The notes below the pieces were generated by a model that had not been told where the DNA came from, made no database searches, and worked only from the letters and a program-made list of their open reading frames with translations. The translations under genes were made by a program, and so were the position numbers. Below, piece by piece: positions 9,757 to 18,952 of a stretch of 64,000 bases of DNA. Source of the DNA: CAMAVH01 sp035714115 (lineage in GTDB: Bacteria > Pseudomonadota > Alphaproteobacteria > SMXQ01); contig DASTMO010000033.1 of the NCBI GenBank assembly GCA_035714115.1, positions 43,720 to 107,719 of the forward strand, given 5' to 3'. Every line of letters begins with the position of its first letter. The stretch's first letter is position 1.

Positions 9757-10908
9757 TCAGCTAATGACGATGCGCGGGGCTTTGCGCGCCGCGCCGTCGA
9801 TCTTCTCCCAGACCTTCTTGGCGATGGCGCGATAGGCCTTGGCTTGCGGGCTGTCGGGCTGCGTCGCCGTGATCGGCGTGCCGGCGTCCGAGGTCTCGCG
9901 AATCGCGATATGGAGCGGCACTTCGCCGAGGCATTCGACGCCGATCTTCTCGGCTTCGGCCTTGGCGCCGCCATGTCCGAAGATGTGGGTTTCGTGGTTG
10001 CAGTTCGGGCAGACGAAGGTGCTCATGTTCTCGACGATGCCGAGCAGCGGCACTTCGACTTTCTTGAACATGTTGATGCCCTTGCGCGCATCCAAGAGCG
10101 CGATGTCCTGCGGCGTCGAGACGATCACCGCGCCGGCCAGTGGCACGCGCTGCGCCATGGTGAGCTGGGCGTCGCCGGTGCCGGGCGGCATGTCGACGAT
10201 CAGCACGTCCAACTCGTCCCAGGCGACGTCGCGCAGCAATTGCTCCAACGCGCCGATCACCATCGGGCCGCGCCAGATCATTGGCGAATCTTCCGGCACG
10301 ATGAAGCCCATCGACATGGCCTTGAGGCCATAAGCCTCCATCGGCTTGAGGCGCTTGTCGCCGGTCGGCTCGGGCTTGCCCTTGATGCCGAGCAGGCGCG
10401 GCACCGAGGGGCCGTAGATGTCGGCGTCCAAGAGCCCGACCTTCTTGCCTTCGGCGACGAGGCCCAAGGCCAGGTTCACGGCGACGGTGGACTTGCCGAC
10501 GCCGCCCTTGCCCGAGGCCACCGCGACGATGTGCTTCACACCCGGCACGAAGGGCTTGGCGGCGGGGGCTTGTCCGGTGGCGGCCTGGCGGCGCGCCGTC
10601 TGCACATCGGAGCCTGCTGCGGCAGGCGCGGCTTTTTCCGCCGCCCCCGCGCCGGAGGCGCGTTCCGCTGTGAGCACGGCGCTGACCGAGGTGACGCCGG
10701 GAAGGCGCATCACCGCGTCCTCGGCGGCTTTGCGCAGCGGCTCCATATGCGGGCCGCGCTGCGCGTCGACTTCGATCATGAAGGCGACGTTGCCGCCGCG
10801 CAGGGTCACGCCCTTAACCATGTCGAGGCTGACGATGCTGCCGCCGCGCTCATTGTCGATGACGGTGTGAAGCGCCGCGAGAACGTCGCGGTCGGTAAGG
10901 CCGGCCAT
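9757..10908 (-). CDS. apbC: Mrp/ApbC/NBP35-family iron-sulfur cluster carrier ATPase
   Basis: Cytosolic P-loop ATPase that carries Fe-S clusters to apo-proteins. The 383 residues comprise an N-terminal MIP18/DUF59 domain (about 1-90), an Ala-rich linker, and the ParA/MinD-like domain with deviant Walker A GKGGVGKST, a DVLIVDMPPGTGD Walker B region, and a C-terminal CPNC pair that holds the bridging cluster. The ATG at 10908 was preferred to 11004 because MAGLTDRDVL is the usual DUF59 opening. Divergent from hflK across a 159-bp promoter region. The symbol could equally be mrp. Confidence 0.93.
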   Translation of the reverse strand: MAGLTDRDVLAALHTVIDNERGGSIVSLDMVKGVTLRGGNVAFMIEVDAQRGPHMEPLRKAAEDAVMRLPGVTSVSAVLTAERASGAGAAEKAAPAAAGSDVQTARRQAATGQAPAAKPFVPGVKHIVAVASGKGGVGKSTVAVNLALGLVAEGKKVGLLDADIYGPSVPRLLGIKGKPEPTGDKRLKPMEAYGLKAMSMGFIVPEDSPMIWRGPMVIGALEQLLRDVAWDELDVLIVDMPPGTGDAQLTMAQRVPLAGAVIVSTPQDIALLDARKGINMFKKVEVPLLGIVENMSTFVCPNCNHETHIFGHGGAKAEAEKIGVECLGEVPLHIAIRETSDAGTPITATQPDSPQAKAYRAIAKKVWEKIDGAARKAPRIVIS

Positions 10909-10964
10909 CTTGAAAACCGCTGTAATTACACAATTTATTGACCTGTCGCGGCGTTCGCTTCGCG

Positions 10965-10993
10965 TTGCGCCAGGGGTCAAGCTGTCATATAAG
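10965..10993 (+). promoter_or_regulatory. Probable sigma-70 promoter of hflKC
   Basis: TTGCGC (10965-10970), a 17-bp spacer and TATAAG (10988-10993) lie 75 bp before hflK. The -10 matches five of six consensus bases; the -35 is weak. This is the best candidate in the divergent gap with apbC. Confidence 0.4.
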
Positions 10994-11067
10994 GCAGTAC
11001 CCAATTTGTTGCAAAGACATGGTTTCCGTCCCTCGGGGGTGCGAAGCCCGACACGAAGGAAAAATAC

Positions 11068-12240
11068 ATGCCTTGGTCAAATCAGGGGGGCGGTGGCCCG
11101 TGGGGTTCGAGCGGCGGCGGAGGCAGCTCCGGCGGCGGCAATGGCGGCGGGGGCGGCAATAGCCCCTGGGGGCGCGGCTCCGGCGGCAATAACGGCCCGC
11201 AGCCGCCCAATATCGAAGACCTGATCCGGCGCAGCCAGGATCGTTTCAAGAAAGCTTTCCCGGGCGGTTCGGGCGGCGGCAACAACACCGGCGTGATCGC
11301 CGTCGTCGGCTCGCTGGCCGTCGCCATCCTGCTGGTGATGCTCTGCACCTACCGCGTCCAGCCGGACGAGCAGGGCGTCGTGCTGCGCTTCGGCGAATGG
11401 GTGCGCACCGCCACGCCGGGCCTGAACTTCAAGCTGCCCGACCCGATCGAGACGGTGACCAAGCCGAAGGTGACGCGCGTCAACCGCGTCGACGTCGGTT
11501 TCCGCGCCCTTGGCCCGGCCAATGCGCAGACCATGCGTCCGCTGCCCGAAGAGGCGCTGATGCTGACCGGCGACGAGAATATCGTCGACATCAACTTCAC
11601 GGTGTTCTGGGTCATCCGCGACGCCGGCAAGTATCTCTTCAACGTGCGCGATCCCGAGCAAACCGTGAAGGCCGCCGCCGAAAGCGCCATGCGCGAGATC
11701 ATCGGCCGCACGCCGATCCAGCCGATCCTCGCCGAAGGACGCCGCAAGGTGGAGCAGGACGCCATCGTGCTCTTGCAGCGCATCATGGACGAATACGGCA
11801 CCGGCATCGAGATCACCCAGATGCAGCTGCAGAAGGTCGATCCGCCGGCCTCCGTCGTCGAATCCTTCCGCGACGTGCAGCGCGCCCGCGCCGACCTGGA
11901 GCGCGCCCGCAACGAAGCCGAAGCCTACCGCAACGACATCATCCCGCGCGCGCGCGGCGAGGCCGAGCGCCTGATCCAGGAGGCCGAAGCCTACAAGCAG
12001 CAGATCGTCGCGCAGGCGGAAGGCGATGCCAACCGCTTCCTCGCGGTCTATCGCCAGTTCGCGCTGGCCAAGGACATCACCCAGCAGCGCATCTATCTCG
12101 AGACCATGGAAGAGATTCTGCGCCGCACCAACAAGGTCGTCATCGACCAGGCGCAGGGCAGCCAGGGCGTCGTGCCTTATCTGCCGCTGCCGGAATTGCA
12201 GAAGCGAACGCCTGACAGCCAGACGGGAGCCGGCCGATGA
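11068..12240 (+). CDS. hflK: HflK, SPFH/prohibitin-family regulator of FtsH
   Basis: Inner-membrane protein that with HflC forms the large periplasmic cage around FtsH and restrains its proteolysis. The 390-residue product starts with a Gly-rich cytoplasmic stretch (residues 1-50, SGGGGSSGGGNGGGGG), then one transmembrane helix (about 74-92, VIAVVGSLAVAILLVML), the SPFH domain (VQPDEQGVVLRFGEW onward) and a long Ala/Glu/Arg helix (RARADLERARNEAEAY). An AAGGA site precedes the ATG. Its stop overlaps the hflC start in ATGA, indicating translational coupling of the two partners. Confidence 0.96.
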   Translation: MPWSNQGGGGPWGSSGGGGSSGGGNGGGGGNSPWGRGSGGNNGPQPPNIEDLIRRSQDRFKKAFPGGSGGGNNTGVIAVVGSLAVAILLVMLCTYRVQPDEQGVVLRFGEWVRTATPGLNFKLPDPIETVTKPKVTRVNRVDVGFRALGPANAQTMRPLPEEALMLTGDENIVDINFTVFWVIRDAGKYLFNVRDPEQTVKAAAESAMREIIGRTPIQPILAEGRRKVEQDAIVLLQRIMDEYGTGIEITQMQLQKVDPPASVVESFRDVQRARADLERARNEAEAYRNDIIPRARGEAERLIQEAEAYKQQIVAQAEGDANRFLAVYRQFALAKDITQQRIYLETMEEILRRTNKVVIDQAQGSQGVVPYLPLPELQKRTPDSQTGAGR

Positions 12241-13127
12241 ACCGCAATCTCACCATCGCCGGCGTCGTCGCCGCCGTTCTCGTCATCATCGGCCTGAGCG
12301 CGACCTTCATCGTGCAGCAGACCGAACAGGTCATCGTGCTGCGCTTCGGCAACCCCGTGCGCGTCATCAACGAGCCGGGCCTGAAGTTCAAGCTGCCGCT
12401 CGCTGAAACCATCGTGGTGTTCGACAAGCGCGTGCTCGACAGCGACCCGGAGGCGGAAGAAGTCATCGCCTCCGACCAGAAGCGCCTGGTGGTCGACGCC
12501 TTCGCGCGCTACCGCATCGTCGATCCGCTGCGCTTCTTCCAGACGGTGGGCAACGAGCAGGGCTTGCGCGCCCGCTTGGAGCGCGTCGTCAACGGCACGC
12601 TCCGCAACGTCATCGGCAATGTCACGCTCATCGCCGTGCTCTCGGAAGAGCGCGCCGCGATCATGAGCGAGATCCAGAAGCAGGTGCAGGAAGAGGCCAA
12701 GACCTTCGGCATCGACGTGATCGACGTGCGCATCCGCCGCGCCGATCTGCCGCAGGCCAACAGCGAGGCCATCTTCGCGCGCATGAAGTCTGAACGCGAT
12801 CGCGAGGCCAAAGAGTTCCGCGCCCAGGGCGCCGAACTGGCCCAGCGCATCCGCGCCCGCGCCGACCGCGAACGCACGGTGCTGATCGCCGACGCCCAGA
12901 AGCAGGCGCAGATCCTGCGCGGCGACGGCGACGGCCAGCAGGTGGAGATCTGGGCCAAGGCCGCCGGCCAGGATCCGAGCTTCTTCGCCTTCTACCGCTC
13001 CATGGAGGCCTATCGTCAGGCGTTCGGCGCCGACACGACGATGGTACTCTCGCCGGACAGCGACTTCTTCCGCTTCTTCGGCTCCATGACAGGCCGGCCG
13101 CAATCGACGGCGCCGGCGCGGCGATAA
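12237..13127 (+). CDS. hflC: HflC, SPFH-domain partner of HflK
   Basis: Second subunit of the HflKC complex on FtsH. The 296-residue protein has an N-terminal membrane helix (about residues 4-24, LTIAGVVAAVLVIIGLSATF), an SPFH domain (QTEQVIVLRFGNPVRVI) and a coiled-coil arm rich in Arg/Glu/Ala (MKSERDREAKEFRAQG, DAQKQAQILRGDGDGQ). It ends with a C-terminal FFAFYRSMEAYRQAF block common to the family. It overlaps hflK by 4 bp. degP follows 264 bp downstream after a perfect hairpin, so the three genes may form one envelope-quality operon or two units. Confidence 0.96.
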   Translation: MNRNLTIAGVVAAVLVIIGLSATFIVQQTEQVIVLRFGNPVRVINEPGLKFKLPLAETIVVFDKRVLDSDPEAEEVIASDQKRLVVDAFARYRIVDPLRFFQTVGNEQGLRARLERVVNGTLRNVIGNVTLIAVLSEERAAIMSEIQKQVQEEAKTFGIDVIDVRIRRADLPQANSEAIFARMKSERDREAKEFRAQGAELAQRIRARADRERTVLIADAQKQAQILRGDGDGQQVEIWAKAAGQDPSFFAFYRSMEAYRQAFGADTTMVLSPDSDFFRFFGSMTGRPQSTAPARR

Positions 13128-13178
13128 GCGGCGTTAACCGCCGCTGAAACCGGCGGCGATATCGCGCGTTAACATCTG

Positions 13179-13205
13179 CGTGAGGGGCGCGTTTTGCCCC
13201 TCACG
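13179..13205. other. Perfect 10-bp inverted repeat between hflC and degP
   Basis: CGTGAGGGGC (13179-13188) and GCCCCTCACG (13196-13205) form a perfect stem with a 7-nt loop GCGTTTT. No T-run follows, so it is not a standard Rho-independent terminator. It could stabilise the hflKC mRNA 3' end or be a protein site ahead of degP. The rest of the gap (to 13391) shows a second small repeat, CTAGG/CCTAG, near 13240-13256. Confidence 0.5.
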
Positions 13206-13391
13206 CGCCGCCTCACGCCCCATTTCCGTCATAATCGAATCCTAGGTGTGGAGCCTAGCGCGGTCCGAATGCGCCGCCGCCACGACGTAAAAATCGTCGC
13301 GGGGGTGGATTGCAAAACGCATTCGGGCCGGTAACCTGACCGTCCAGGCACGCGACCCCCGGGCTCATCCCGCCGGCCGCTTACAGGTCGA

Positions 13392-14933
13392 ATGGAGAAG
13401 AATGCCGTGACCCAGCCCCAGACCCTCGCGCCGCTCCCGTCGCGGACAGCGCAAGCCAAGTCCAAATTCCGCCTTCGCAGCGCTTTCGCCGCGCTGCTCG
13501 TTTTCAGCTTCGCGCTGCCGACCGCCAACATCGCCTTGGCGCAGCGCGCGCCGGACGGCTTCGCCGATCTGGCCGAGAAGCTGCTGCCGGCGGTTGTGAA
13601 CATCTCCACCACCCAGACCCAGCGCCAGGCCGAGCGCGGCCCGCAGCCGCGCGGCCCGGAAATCCCGCAATTCCCGCCGGGCTCGCCGTTCGAGGAGTTC
13701 TTCCGCGACTTCTTCGACCGCAACCGCCCCGACTCGCAGCAGCAGTCCAAGAAAGTCACCTCGCTCGGCTCCGGCTTCATCGTCGACGCCTCGGGCTACG
13801 TGGTCACCAACAACCACGTGATCGAGGACGCCGATGAGATCACCGTCATCCTGCATGACGACACCAATCTGAAGGCCAAGCTGATCGGCCGCGACAAGAA
13901 CACCGATCTTGCCGTGCTCAAGGTCGAAAGCAGCAAGCCGCTGCCCTTCGTGAAGTTCGGCGATTCGGACAAGTCCCGCGTCGGCGACTGGGTCGTGGCC
14001 ATCGGCAATCCGTTCGGCCTCGGCGGCACGGTGACCGCCGGCATCATCTCGGCGCGCGCGCGCGACATCCAGTCGGGCCCGTACGACGACTACATCCAGA
14101 CCGACGCCTCGATCAATCGCGGCAACTCGGGCGGCCCGATGTTCAACCTGGCCGGCGACGTCATCGGCATCAACACGGCGATCTTCTCGCCGTCGGGCGG
14201 CAGCGTCGGCATCGGCTTCGCCATTCCGTCGGCCCTCGCCAAGCCGGTCGTCGACCAGCTGAGGACCACCGGCAAGATCCGCCGCGGCTGGCTCGGCGTG
14301 CGCATCCAGCAGGTCACCGAAGAGATTGCCGAAAGCCTGGGTCTCAACAAGCCACGCGGCGCGCTCGTCGCCGGCGTCACCGATGGCGGCCCCGCTGAAA
14401 AGGGCGGGCTGGAGTCGGGCGACGTGGTGCTGACCTTCGACGGCAAGGACGTCAACGAGATGCGCCGCCTGCCGCGCATCGTCGCCGAGACGCCAGTCGA
14501 CAAGGACGTGCCGGTCACCGTCTGGCGCAAGGGCAAGGAGCAGTCCGTGCGCGTGAAGGTCGGCGAACTGAAGGAAGACCAGACCGCCTCGGCGACGCCG
14601 TCCACCGGCGAATCGCAGCGCGGCAATCCGCAGGGCGCGGTCAGCGTCCTCGGCATGGGCCTGTCCGACGTCAATGGCCGCCTGCGCGAGCAGTTCCGCT
14701 TGCCCAACGACGCCAAGGGCGTCGTCGTGGTCGACGTGCAGGGCGCGAGCCCGGCCGGCGAGAAGGGCATCCGCGCCGGCGACCTCGTGCTCGAAGTGGC
14801 GCAGGACAAGGTCGAGAACGCCAACGACGTGAAGTCGCGCATCGACAAGGCCAAGGCCGCCAAGCGCAAGTCGATTCTGCTGCTCGTCGAGCGTCAGGGC
14901 GATCAGCGTTTCGTCGTGCTGCCGCTCGGCTAA
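13392..14933 (+). CDS. degP: Periplasmic serine protease/chaperone DegP (HtrA/Do)
   Basis: Periplasmic quality-control protease. The 513-residue product has a cytoplasmic basic lead and a hydrophobic export segment (about residues 31-50, cut near IALA|Q). A trypsin-like domain follows with triad His142 (TNNHV), Asp172 (NTDLAVLKV) and Ser246 (GNSGGP), then two PDZ domains (about 290-385 and 400-510; the first opens RRGWLGVRIQ). The loop after the signal (RGPQPRGPEIPQFPPG) is the Pro-rich LA loop usual in DegP/MucD proteins. It sits downstream of hflKC and ends at a strong bidirectional terminator. Confidence 0.96.
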   Translation: MEKNAVTQPQTLAPLPSRTAQAKSKFRLRSAFAALLVFSFALPTANIALAQRAPDGFADLAEKLLPAVVNISTTQTQRQAERGPQPRGPEIPQFPPGSPFEEFFRDFFDRNRPDSQQQSKKVTSLGSGFIVDASGYVVTNNHVIEDADEITVILHDDTNLKAKLIGRDKNTDLAVLKVESSKPLPFVKFGDSDKSRVGDWVVAIGNPFGLGGTVTAGIISARARDIQSGPYDDYIQTDASINRGNSGGPMFNLAGDVIGINTAIFSPSGGSVGIGFAIPSALAKPVVDQLRTTGKIRRGWLGVRIQQVTEEIAESLGLNKPRGALVAGVTDGGPAEKGGLESGDVVLTFDGKDVNEMRRLPRIVAETPVDKDVPVTVWRKGKEQSVRVKVGELKEDQTASATPSTGESQRGNPQGAVSVLGMGLSDVNGRLREQFRLPNDAKGVVVVDVQGASPAGEKGIRAGDLVLEVAQDKVENANDVKSRIDKAKAAKRKSILLLVERQGDQRFVVLPLG

Positions 14934-14958
14934 GCCGCGCTAAAGGCTGAAACGAAAA

Positions 14959-14986
14959 CGGCGCCGGAATATCCGGCGCCGTTTTT
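14959..14986. terminator. Bidirectional terminator between degP and serB
   Basis: Perfect 10-bp stem CGGCGCCGGA/TCCGGCGCCG with loop ATA, followed by TTTTT on the plus strand and by TTTTCG on the minus strand. It sits between the convergent degP and serB genes and can serve both. Confidence 0.9.
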
Positions 14987-15006
14987 CTTTGTCTGCTGCG
15001 GAGCGA

Positions 15007-15933
15007 TCAGTCCGGCACATATTCTTCGGTGCCGAGGAATTCGTCCTGGCGATAGCCTTGCAGGTAGAGGAGGGCGGTGAGGTCGCCATGGTTGACGCGG
15101 ATCTTCGCCGCCGCCGCCACTGTGGGCTTGGCGTGATAGGCGACGCCGAGACCGGCGGCCTGCAACATGGGCAGATCGTTCGCGCCGTCGCCGACCGACA
15201 TGGTCTGCGACAGATCGAGATGGTTCTGCTGCGCCAGCGCTTCGAGCGCCGCGAGCTTGGCGTTCTTGTCGAGGATCGGCTCACGCACGGTGCCGAGAAT
15301 CTGGCGGCCGTCGGTGAGCAGCTCGTTGGCCTGCTCGTAGTCGAAGCCGAGCATGGTGCGGATGTTGCGGGTGAAATAGCCGAAGCCGCCCGAGACCAGC
15401 GCGCAGAAGGCGCCATCGTTGCGCATGGTCGCGACCAGCGGGCGCGCGCCCGGCATGATCTCGACGCGCAGCATCGCTTCGTTGAGCACCGTGGCCGGCA
15501 AGCCTTTCAGCAAGGCGACGCGCTCGCGCACCGCGGCGGCGAAGTCCAGCTCGCCGTTCATCGCGCGCGTGGTGATGTCGGCGACCTTGTCCTTGAGGCC
15601 GACATAGTCGGCCAGCTCGTCGAGCATTTCGTTGCGGATGATCGTCGATTCCATGTCGGCGACCAGCAGCTTCTTCTGGCGGCCCGCGGCGGGCAATTCG
15701 TTGACGTCGACCGGGCGGCCTTCGAGGCGTTGGCGCACGGCGGCATGGGCGTCGTCGGCCCGCAGCTGCGTCTGGGTCTGGAAGGCGATCTCGGCGGCGA
15801 TGCCGGGCGCGAGCCAGACGATGGGGCCGGGTTCGGTGCCGCGCTCATGCAGGATGGCGCGCGCGATCTCGGCGGTTTCCGCGTCGAGTTGCGGTTTTTC
15901 GGGATTGCCGATCAGGCTGAGGATATGTTCCAT
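15007..15933 (-). CDS. serB: Phosphoserine phosphatase SerB
   Basis: Final step of serine synthesis: hydrolyses O-phosphoserine to serine. The 308-residue protein has an N-terminal ACT-like region (1-85) and a HAD phosphatase domain. HAD motif I reads ADMESTIIRNEMLDE, so the usual second Asp of DxDxT is Glu; motif II/III and motif IV are recognisable in LVSGGF and VGDGANDLPML. The ATG at 15933 (MEHILSLIG) was preferred to 15981 because the longer form adds a His/Cys/Pro-rich stretch that would overlap the miaA promoter gap. Divergent from miaA, 59 bp apart. The Glu substitution is conservative and probably still functional. Confidence 0.93.
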   Translation of the reverse strand: MEHILSLIGNPEKPQLDAETAEIARAILHERGTEPGPIVWLAPGIAAEIAFQTQTQLRADDAHAAVRQRLEGRPVDVNELPAAGRQKKLLVADMESTIIRNEMLDELADYVGLKDKVADITTRAMNGELDFAAAVRERVALLKGLPATVLNEAMLRVEIMPGARPLVATMRNDGAFCALVSGGFGYFTRNIRTMLGFDYEQANELLTDGRQILGTVREPILDKNAKLAALEALAQQNHLDLSQTMSVGDGANDLPMLQAAGLGVAYHAKPTVAAAAKIRVNHGDLTALLYLQGYRQDEFLGTEEYVPD

Positions 15934-15992
15934 GGGCGCGCATATTGGTTGCGGCGCATGCCGATGGCAACCGCATAACAATGCGATGAGCG

Positions 15993-16967
15993 GTGAATAA
16001 CGTTCTGTCAGATTGGCTCTTGGTTATCGGCGGCCCGACGGCTTCGGGCAAGTCGGCGCTCGCGCTCGCTCTGGCGGAAAAGCTGGCCCTCGAAGGGATG
16101 GGGGGCGCGATCATCAATGCCGACAGCATGCAGATCTATCGCGGCCTGCCGATCCTGACCGCCCAGCCCTGTGCGGCCGACTTGGCGCGCGCGCCGCATC
16201 TGCTCTATGGCGCGCTCGACATCGCCGAGACCTGCTCGGCCGGGCGCTGGCTGGAGATGGCGACGGCGGCCATCGCCGAGGCACGCGCCCAAGGCCGGCT
16301 GCCGATCGTCGTCGGCGGCACCGGGCTTTATCTGCGTTCGTTGACCGGCGGGCTGGCGCCGATCCCGCCGATCCCCGAAGCGGTGCGCGCCGCGACCCGC
16401 GCGCGTCTCGCCGAGATCGGCCCGGCGGCGTTCCATGGTGAATTGGCGGCGCGCGATCCGGAAATGGCGGCGCGCCTGCGCCCGAGCGATTCGCAGCGCC
16501 TGTCGCGAGCGGCCGAAGTGCTGGCGGCCACCGGCCGGTCGCTGGCCGACTGGCAGCGCGACGCCGCGCCGCCGCCGGTCGAGGGGCGGATCCGCACCAT
16601 CCTGCTCAGCCCGCCGCGGGGTGAACTCTATGCCGCCTGCGACGCGCGCTTTGCCGCGATGCTGGCGCAGGGGGCGTTGGAGGAGGCGGCGGGAGTGGCC
16701 GCGCGCATTGAAGCCGAGGCCTTGGTCGACAGCCTGCCGGCGCTGAAAACCCTGGGTCTTCGCGAATTGATTGCCTTTTCAAAGGGTTCGCTCGATCTGG
16801 CGGGGGCGACGGCGGCCGCCCAGCAGGCCACCCGCAATTATGCCAAGCGCCAGACCACCTGGTTCCGGGGGCAGTTTCTTGCGGGATATACGGTCGATGA
16901 GAAATTAAATGAACGATCTGTGACCGATTCGGCGAAGAAAATTATAGATTGGCTCTTGACCCCCTAA
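15993..16967 (+). CDS. miaA: tRNA dimethylallyltransferase MiaA
   Basis: Adds the dimethylallyl group to N6 of adenosine 37 in tRNAs reading U-starting codons. The 324-residue product has the P-loop GGPTASGKSALA (residues 13-24), INADSMQIYRGLPILTAQP with the conserved DSxQ, and VGGTGLYLRSL. It also has the C-terminal Arg/Trp block RNYAKRQTTWFRGQF that grips the tRNA. Translation begins at GTG (15993); the nearby ATG at 15986 is in another frame and stops after four codons. Divergent from serB. No obvious terminator lies between its stop and ilvB. Confidence 0.95.
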   Translation: MNNVLSDWLLVIGGPTASGKSALALALAEKLALEGMGGAIINADSMQIYRGLPILTAQPCAADLARAPHLLYGALDIAETCSAGRWLEMATAAIAEARAQGRLPIVVGGTGLYLRSLTGGLAPIPPIPEAVRAATRARLAEIGPAAFHGELAARDPEMAARLRPSDSQRLSRAAEVLAATGRSLADWQRDAAPPPVEGRIRTILLSPPRGELYAACDARFAAMLAQGALEEAAGVAARIEAEALVDSLPALKTLGLRELIAFSKGSLDLAGATAAAQQATRNYAKRQTTWFRGQFLAGYTVDEKLNERSVTDSAKKIIDWLLTP

Positions 16968-17091
16968 GGCGAAGACCCTAGGTTACGCCTCCCTTGCCAC
17001 CCCTTGTGCATTGCAACACGCGTCATGCCTGCGTGGGCGGCTTTGTTTTCCGGGCCATGCCGGCCCCCATTGATCGACCCTGGTGAGTGCT

Positions 17092-18852
17092 ATGAAGAAC
17101 GCGCAGATGTCCGGAGCGGAAATCCTCCTCAAAGCCCTGGCTGAGCAGGGCGTCGAGGTCGTCTTCGGCTATCCCGGCGGCGCGGTTCTGCCGATCTACG
17201 ACGCGCTCTATCAGCAAAAGGCGATCCGTCACGTCCTGGTGCGCCAGGAAGGCGGCGCGGTGCATGCAGCCGAAGGCTATGCGCGCTCCACCGGCAAAGT
17301 CGGCGTGGTGCTCGTGACCTCCGGCCCCGGCGCGACCAATGCCGTCACCGGCCTGACCGACGCGCTGATGGACAGCATTCCGGTCATCTGCCTGACCGGC
17401 CAGGTGCCGACGCATCTGATCGGCAACGACGCTTTCCAGGAAGCCGACACGACCGGCATCACGCGTCCCTGCACCAAGCACAACTACCTGGTGAAGGACG
17501 TGAACGATCTCGCGCGCGTCGTGCACGAGGCCTTCTACGTGGCGACCAACGGCCGCCCCGGCCCGGTGGTCATCGACCTGCCGAAGGACGTGCTGCAGAC
17601 CAAGGGCGCTTATAAAGCCGACACCGCGACCGAGCACCGCAGCTACAAGCCGCAGGTGCGCGGCGAGGCCGATGCCATCGATCAGGCGATCGAGCTGATC
17701 GCCAACGCCAAGCGCCCGATCTTCTACACCGGCGGCGGCGTGATCAATTCGGGCAACCAGGCCTCCAAGCTGCTCACTGAATTCGTGAAGCTGACCGGCT
17801 ATCCGATCACCAACACGCTGATGGGCCTCGGCGCCTATCCGGGTTCGGACAAGCAATTCGTCGGCATGCTCGGCATGCACGGCACGTACGAGGCGAATCT
17901 CGCCATGTACAACTGCGACGTGATGATCAACGTCGGCGCGCGCTTCGACGACCGCGTGACGGGCAAGATCACCGAGTTCTCGCCCAAGTCGAAGAAGATC
18001 CATATCGACATCGATCCCAGCTCGATCAACAAGAACGTGCTGGTCGACCTGCCGATCGTCGGCGACGTCGCGACCGTGCTGCGCCAATTGATGCAGCGCT
18101 GGAAGAGCGGCGGCTATAAGACCGATAAGAAGGCTCTCGCTGCTTGGTGGAAGCAGATCGACCAGTGGCGCGCGCGCGACTGCCTGGCCTACGAGCAGAC
18201 CAAGAAGATCATTAAGCCGCAGTACGCCTTGCAACGCCTGCAGGAACTGACGAAGAACCGCGACACCTACATCACCACGGAAGTGGGTCAGCATCAGATG
18301 TGGGCGGCGCAGTTCCTCAAGTTCGAGAGCCCGCGCCACTGGATGACCTCCGGCGGCCTCGGCACCATGGGCTACGGCCTGCCCGCGGCCATCGGCGCGC
18401 AGATCGCGCATCCGAAGGCGCTCGTCGTCGATGTGGCCGGCGAAGCTTCTATCATGATGAACATCCAGGAGCTCTCGACGGCGCGCCAGTACCGCCTGCC
18501 GGTCAAGATTTTCATCCTGAACAACCAGTACATGGGCATGGTGCGCCAGTGGCAGGAGCTGCTGCACGGCAGCCGCTATTCGGAAAGCTACATGGAGAGC
18601 CTGCCGGACTTCGTGAAGCTCGCCGAATCGTTCGGCGGCGTCGGCCTGCGGGCCCACAAGCCCGAGGAATTGGACGACGTGATCAAGGAGATGATCGCGA
18701 CCGACAATTTCGTCATCGCCGACATCATGGTCGATCAGACCGAGAACTGCTTCCCGATGATCCCGTCGGGCGCCGCCCATTACGACATGCTGCTCGGTCC
18801 GGCCGACAAGGCCGCCCGCCCCGTGTCGGAAGAGGGCATGGTCCTCGTCTAA
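17092..18852 (+). CDS. ilvB: Acetolactate synthase large (catalytic) subunit
   Basis: ThDP/FAD enzyme that starts valine, leucine and isoleucine synthesis by condensing pyruvate with pyruvate or 2-ketobutyrate. Visible blocks: FGYPGGAVLPIYDAL, RQEGGAVHAAEGYARSTG with the ThDP-activating Glu, SGPGATNAVTGLTDA, a central FAD-binding domain (NVGARFDDRVTG), and the C-terminal ThDP domain with GEASIMMNIQELSTARQY and the downstream LNNQYMGMVRQWQEL. It has 586 residues from ATG 17092, chosen because GGTGAG lies just ahead of it; a GTG at 17083 would add three residues. First gene of ilvB-ilvN-ilvC; the 124-bp leader shows no clear attenuator. Confidence 0.96.
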   Translation: MKNAQMSGAEILLKALAEQGVEVVFGYPGGAVLPIYDALYQQKAIRHVLVRQEGGAVHAAEGYARSTGKVGVVLVTSGPGATNAVTGLTDALMDSIPVICLTGQVPTHLIGNDAFQEADTTGITRPCTKHNYLVKDVNDLARVVHEAFYVATNGRPGPVVIDLPKDVLQTKGAYKADTATEHRSYKPQVRGEADAIDQAIELIANAKRPIFYTGGGVINSGNQASKLLTEFVKLTGYPITNTLMGLGAYPGSDKQFVGMLGMHGTYEANLAMYNCDVMINVGARFDDRVTGKITEFSPKSKKIHIDIDPSSINKNVLVDLPIVGDVATVLRQLMQRWKSGGYKTDKKALAAWWKQIDQWRARDCLAYEQTKKIIKPQYALQRLQELTKNRDTYITTEVGQHQMWAAQFLKFESPRHWMTSGGLGTMGYGLPAAIGAQIAHPKALVVDVAGEASIMMNIQELSTARQYRLPVKIFILNNQYMGMVRQWQELLHGSRYSESYMESLPDFVKLAESFGGVGLRAHKPEELDDVIKEMIATDNFVIADIMVDQTENCFPMIPSGAAHYDMLLGPADKAARPVSEEGMVLV

Positions 18853-18890
18853 CCGTCTTTAGCAGCAGCGTCTCTTTACCGTCGCAATCA

Positions 18891-18932
18891 CCGGCCGGCT
18901 CCCGCCTTGAAAATAAGGCCTGGGCCGGCCGG
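18891..18932 (+). promoter_or_regulatory. Long intercistronic hairpin between ilvB and ilvN
   Basis: CCGGCCGGC (18891-18899) pairs with GCCGGCCGG (18924-18932); inside it GCCTT (18904-18908) pairs with AAGGC (18915-18919) around loop GAAAAT, with small internal bulges. It ends 20 bp before the GTG start of ilvN and has no T-run. It may set the ratio of catalytic to regulatory subunit by RNA stability or processing. Confidence 0.6.
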
Positions 18933-18952
18933 CCTACTCGGAGTGAGCTTTC

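Noticed and set aside
17023..18780. Long frame antisense to ilvB
   Set aside because: Shadow of a well-conserved gene; no recognisable domain or start signal.
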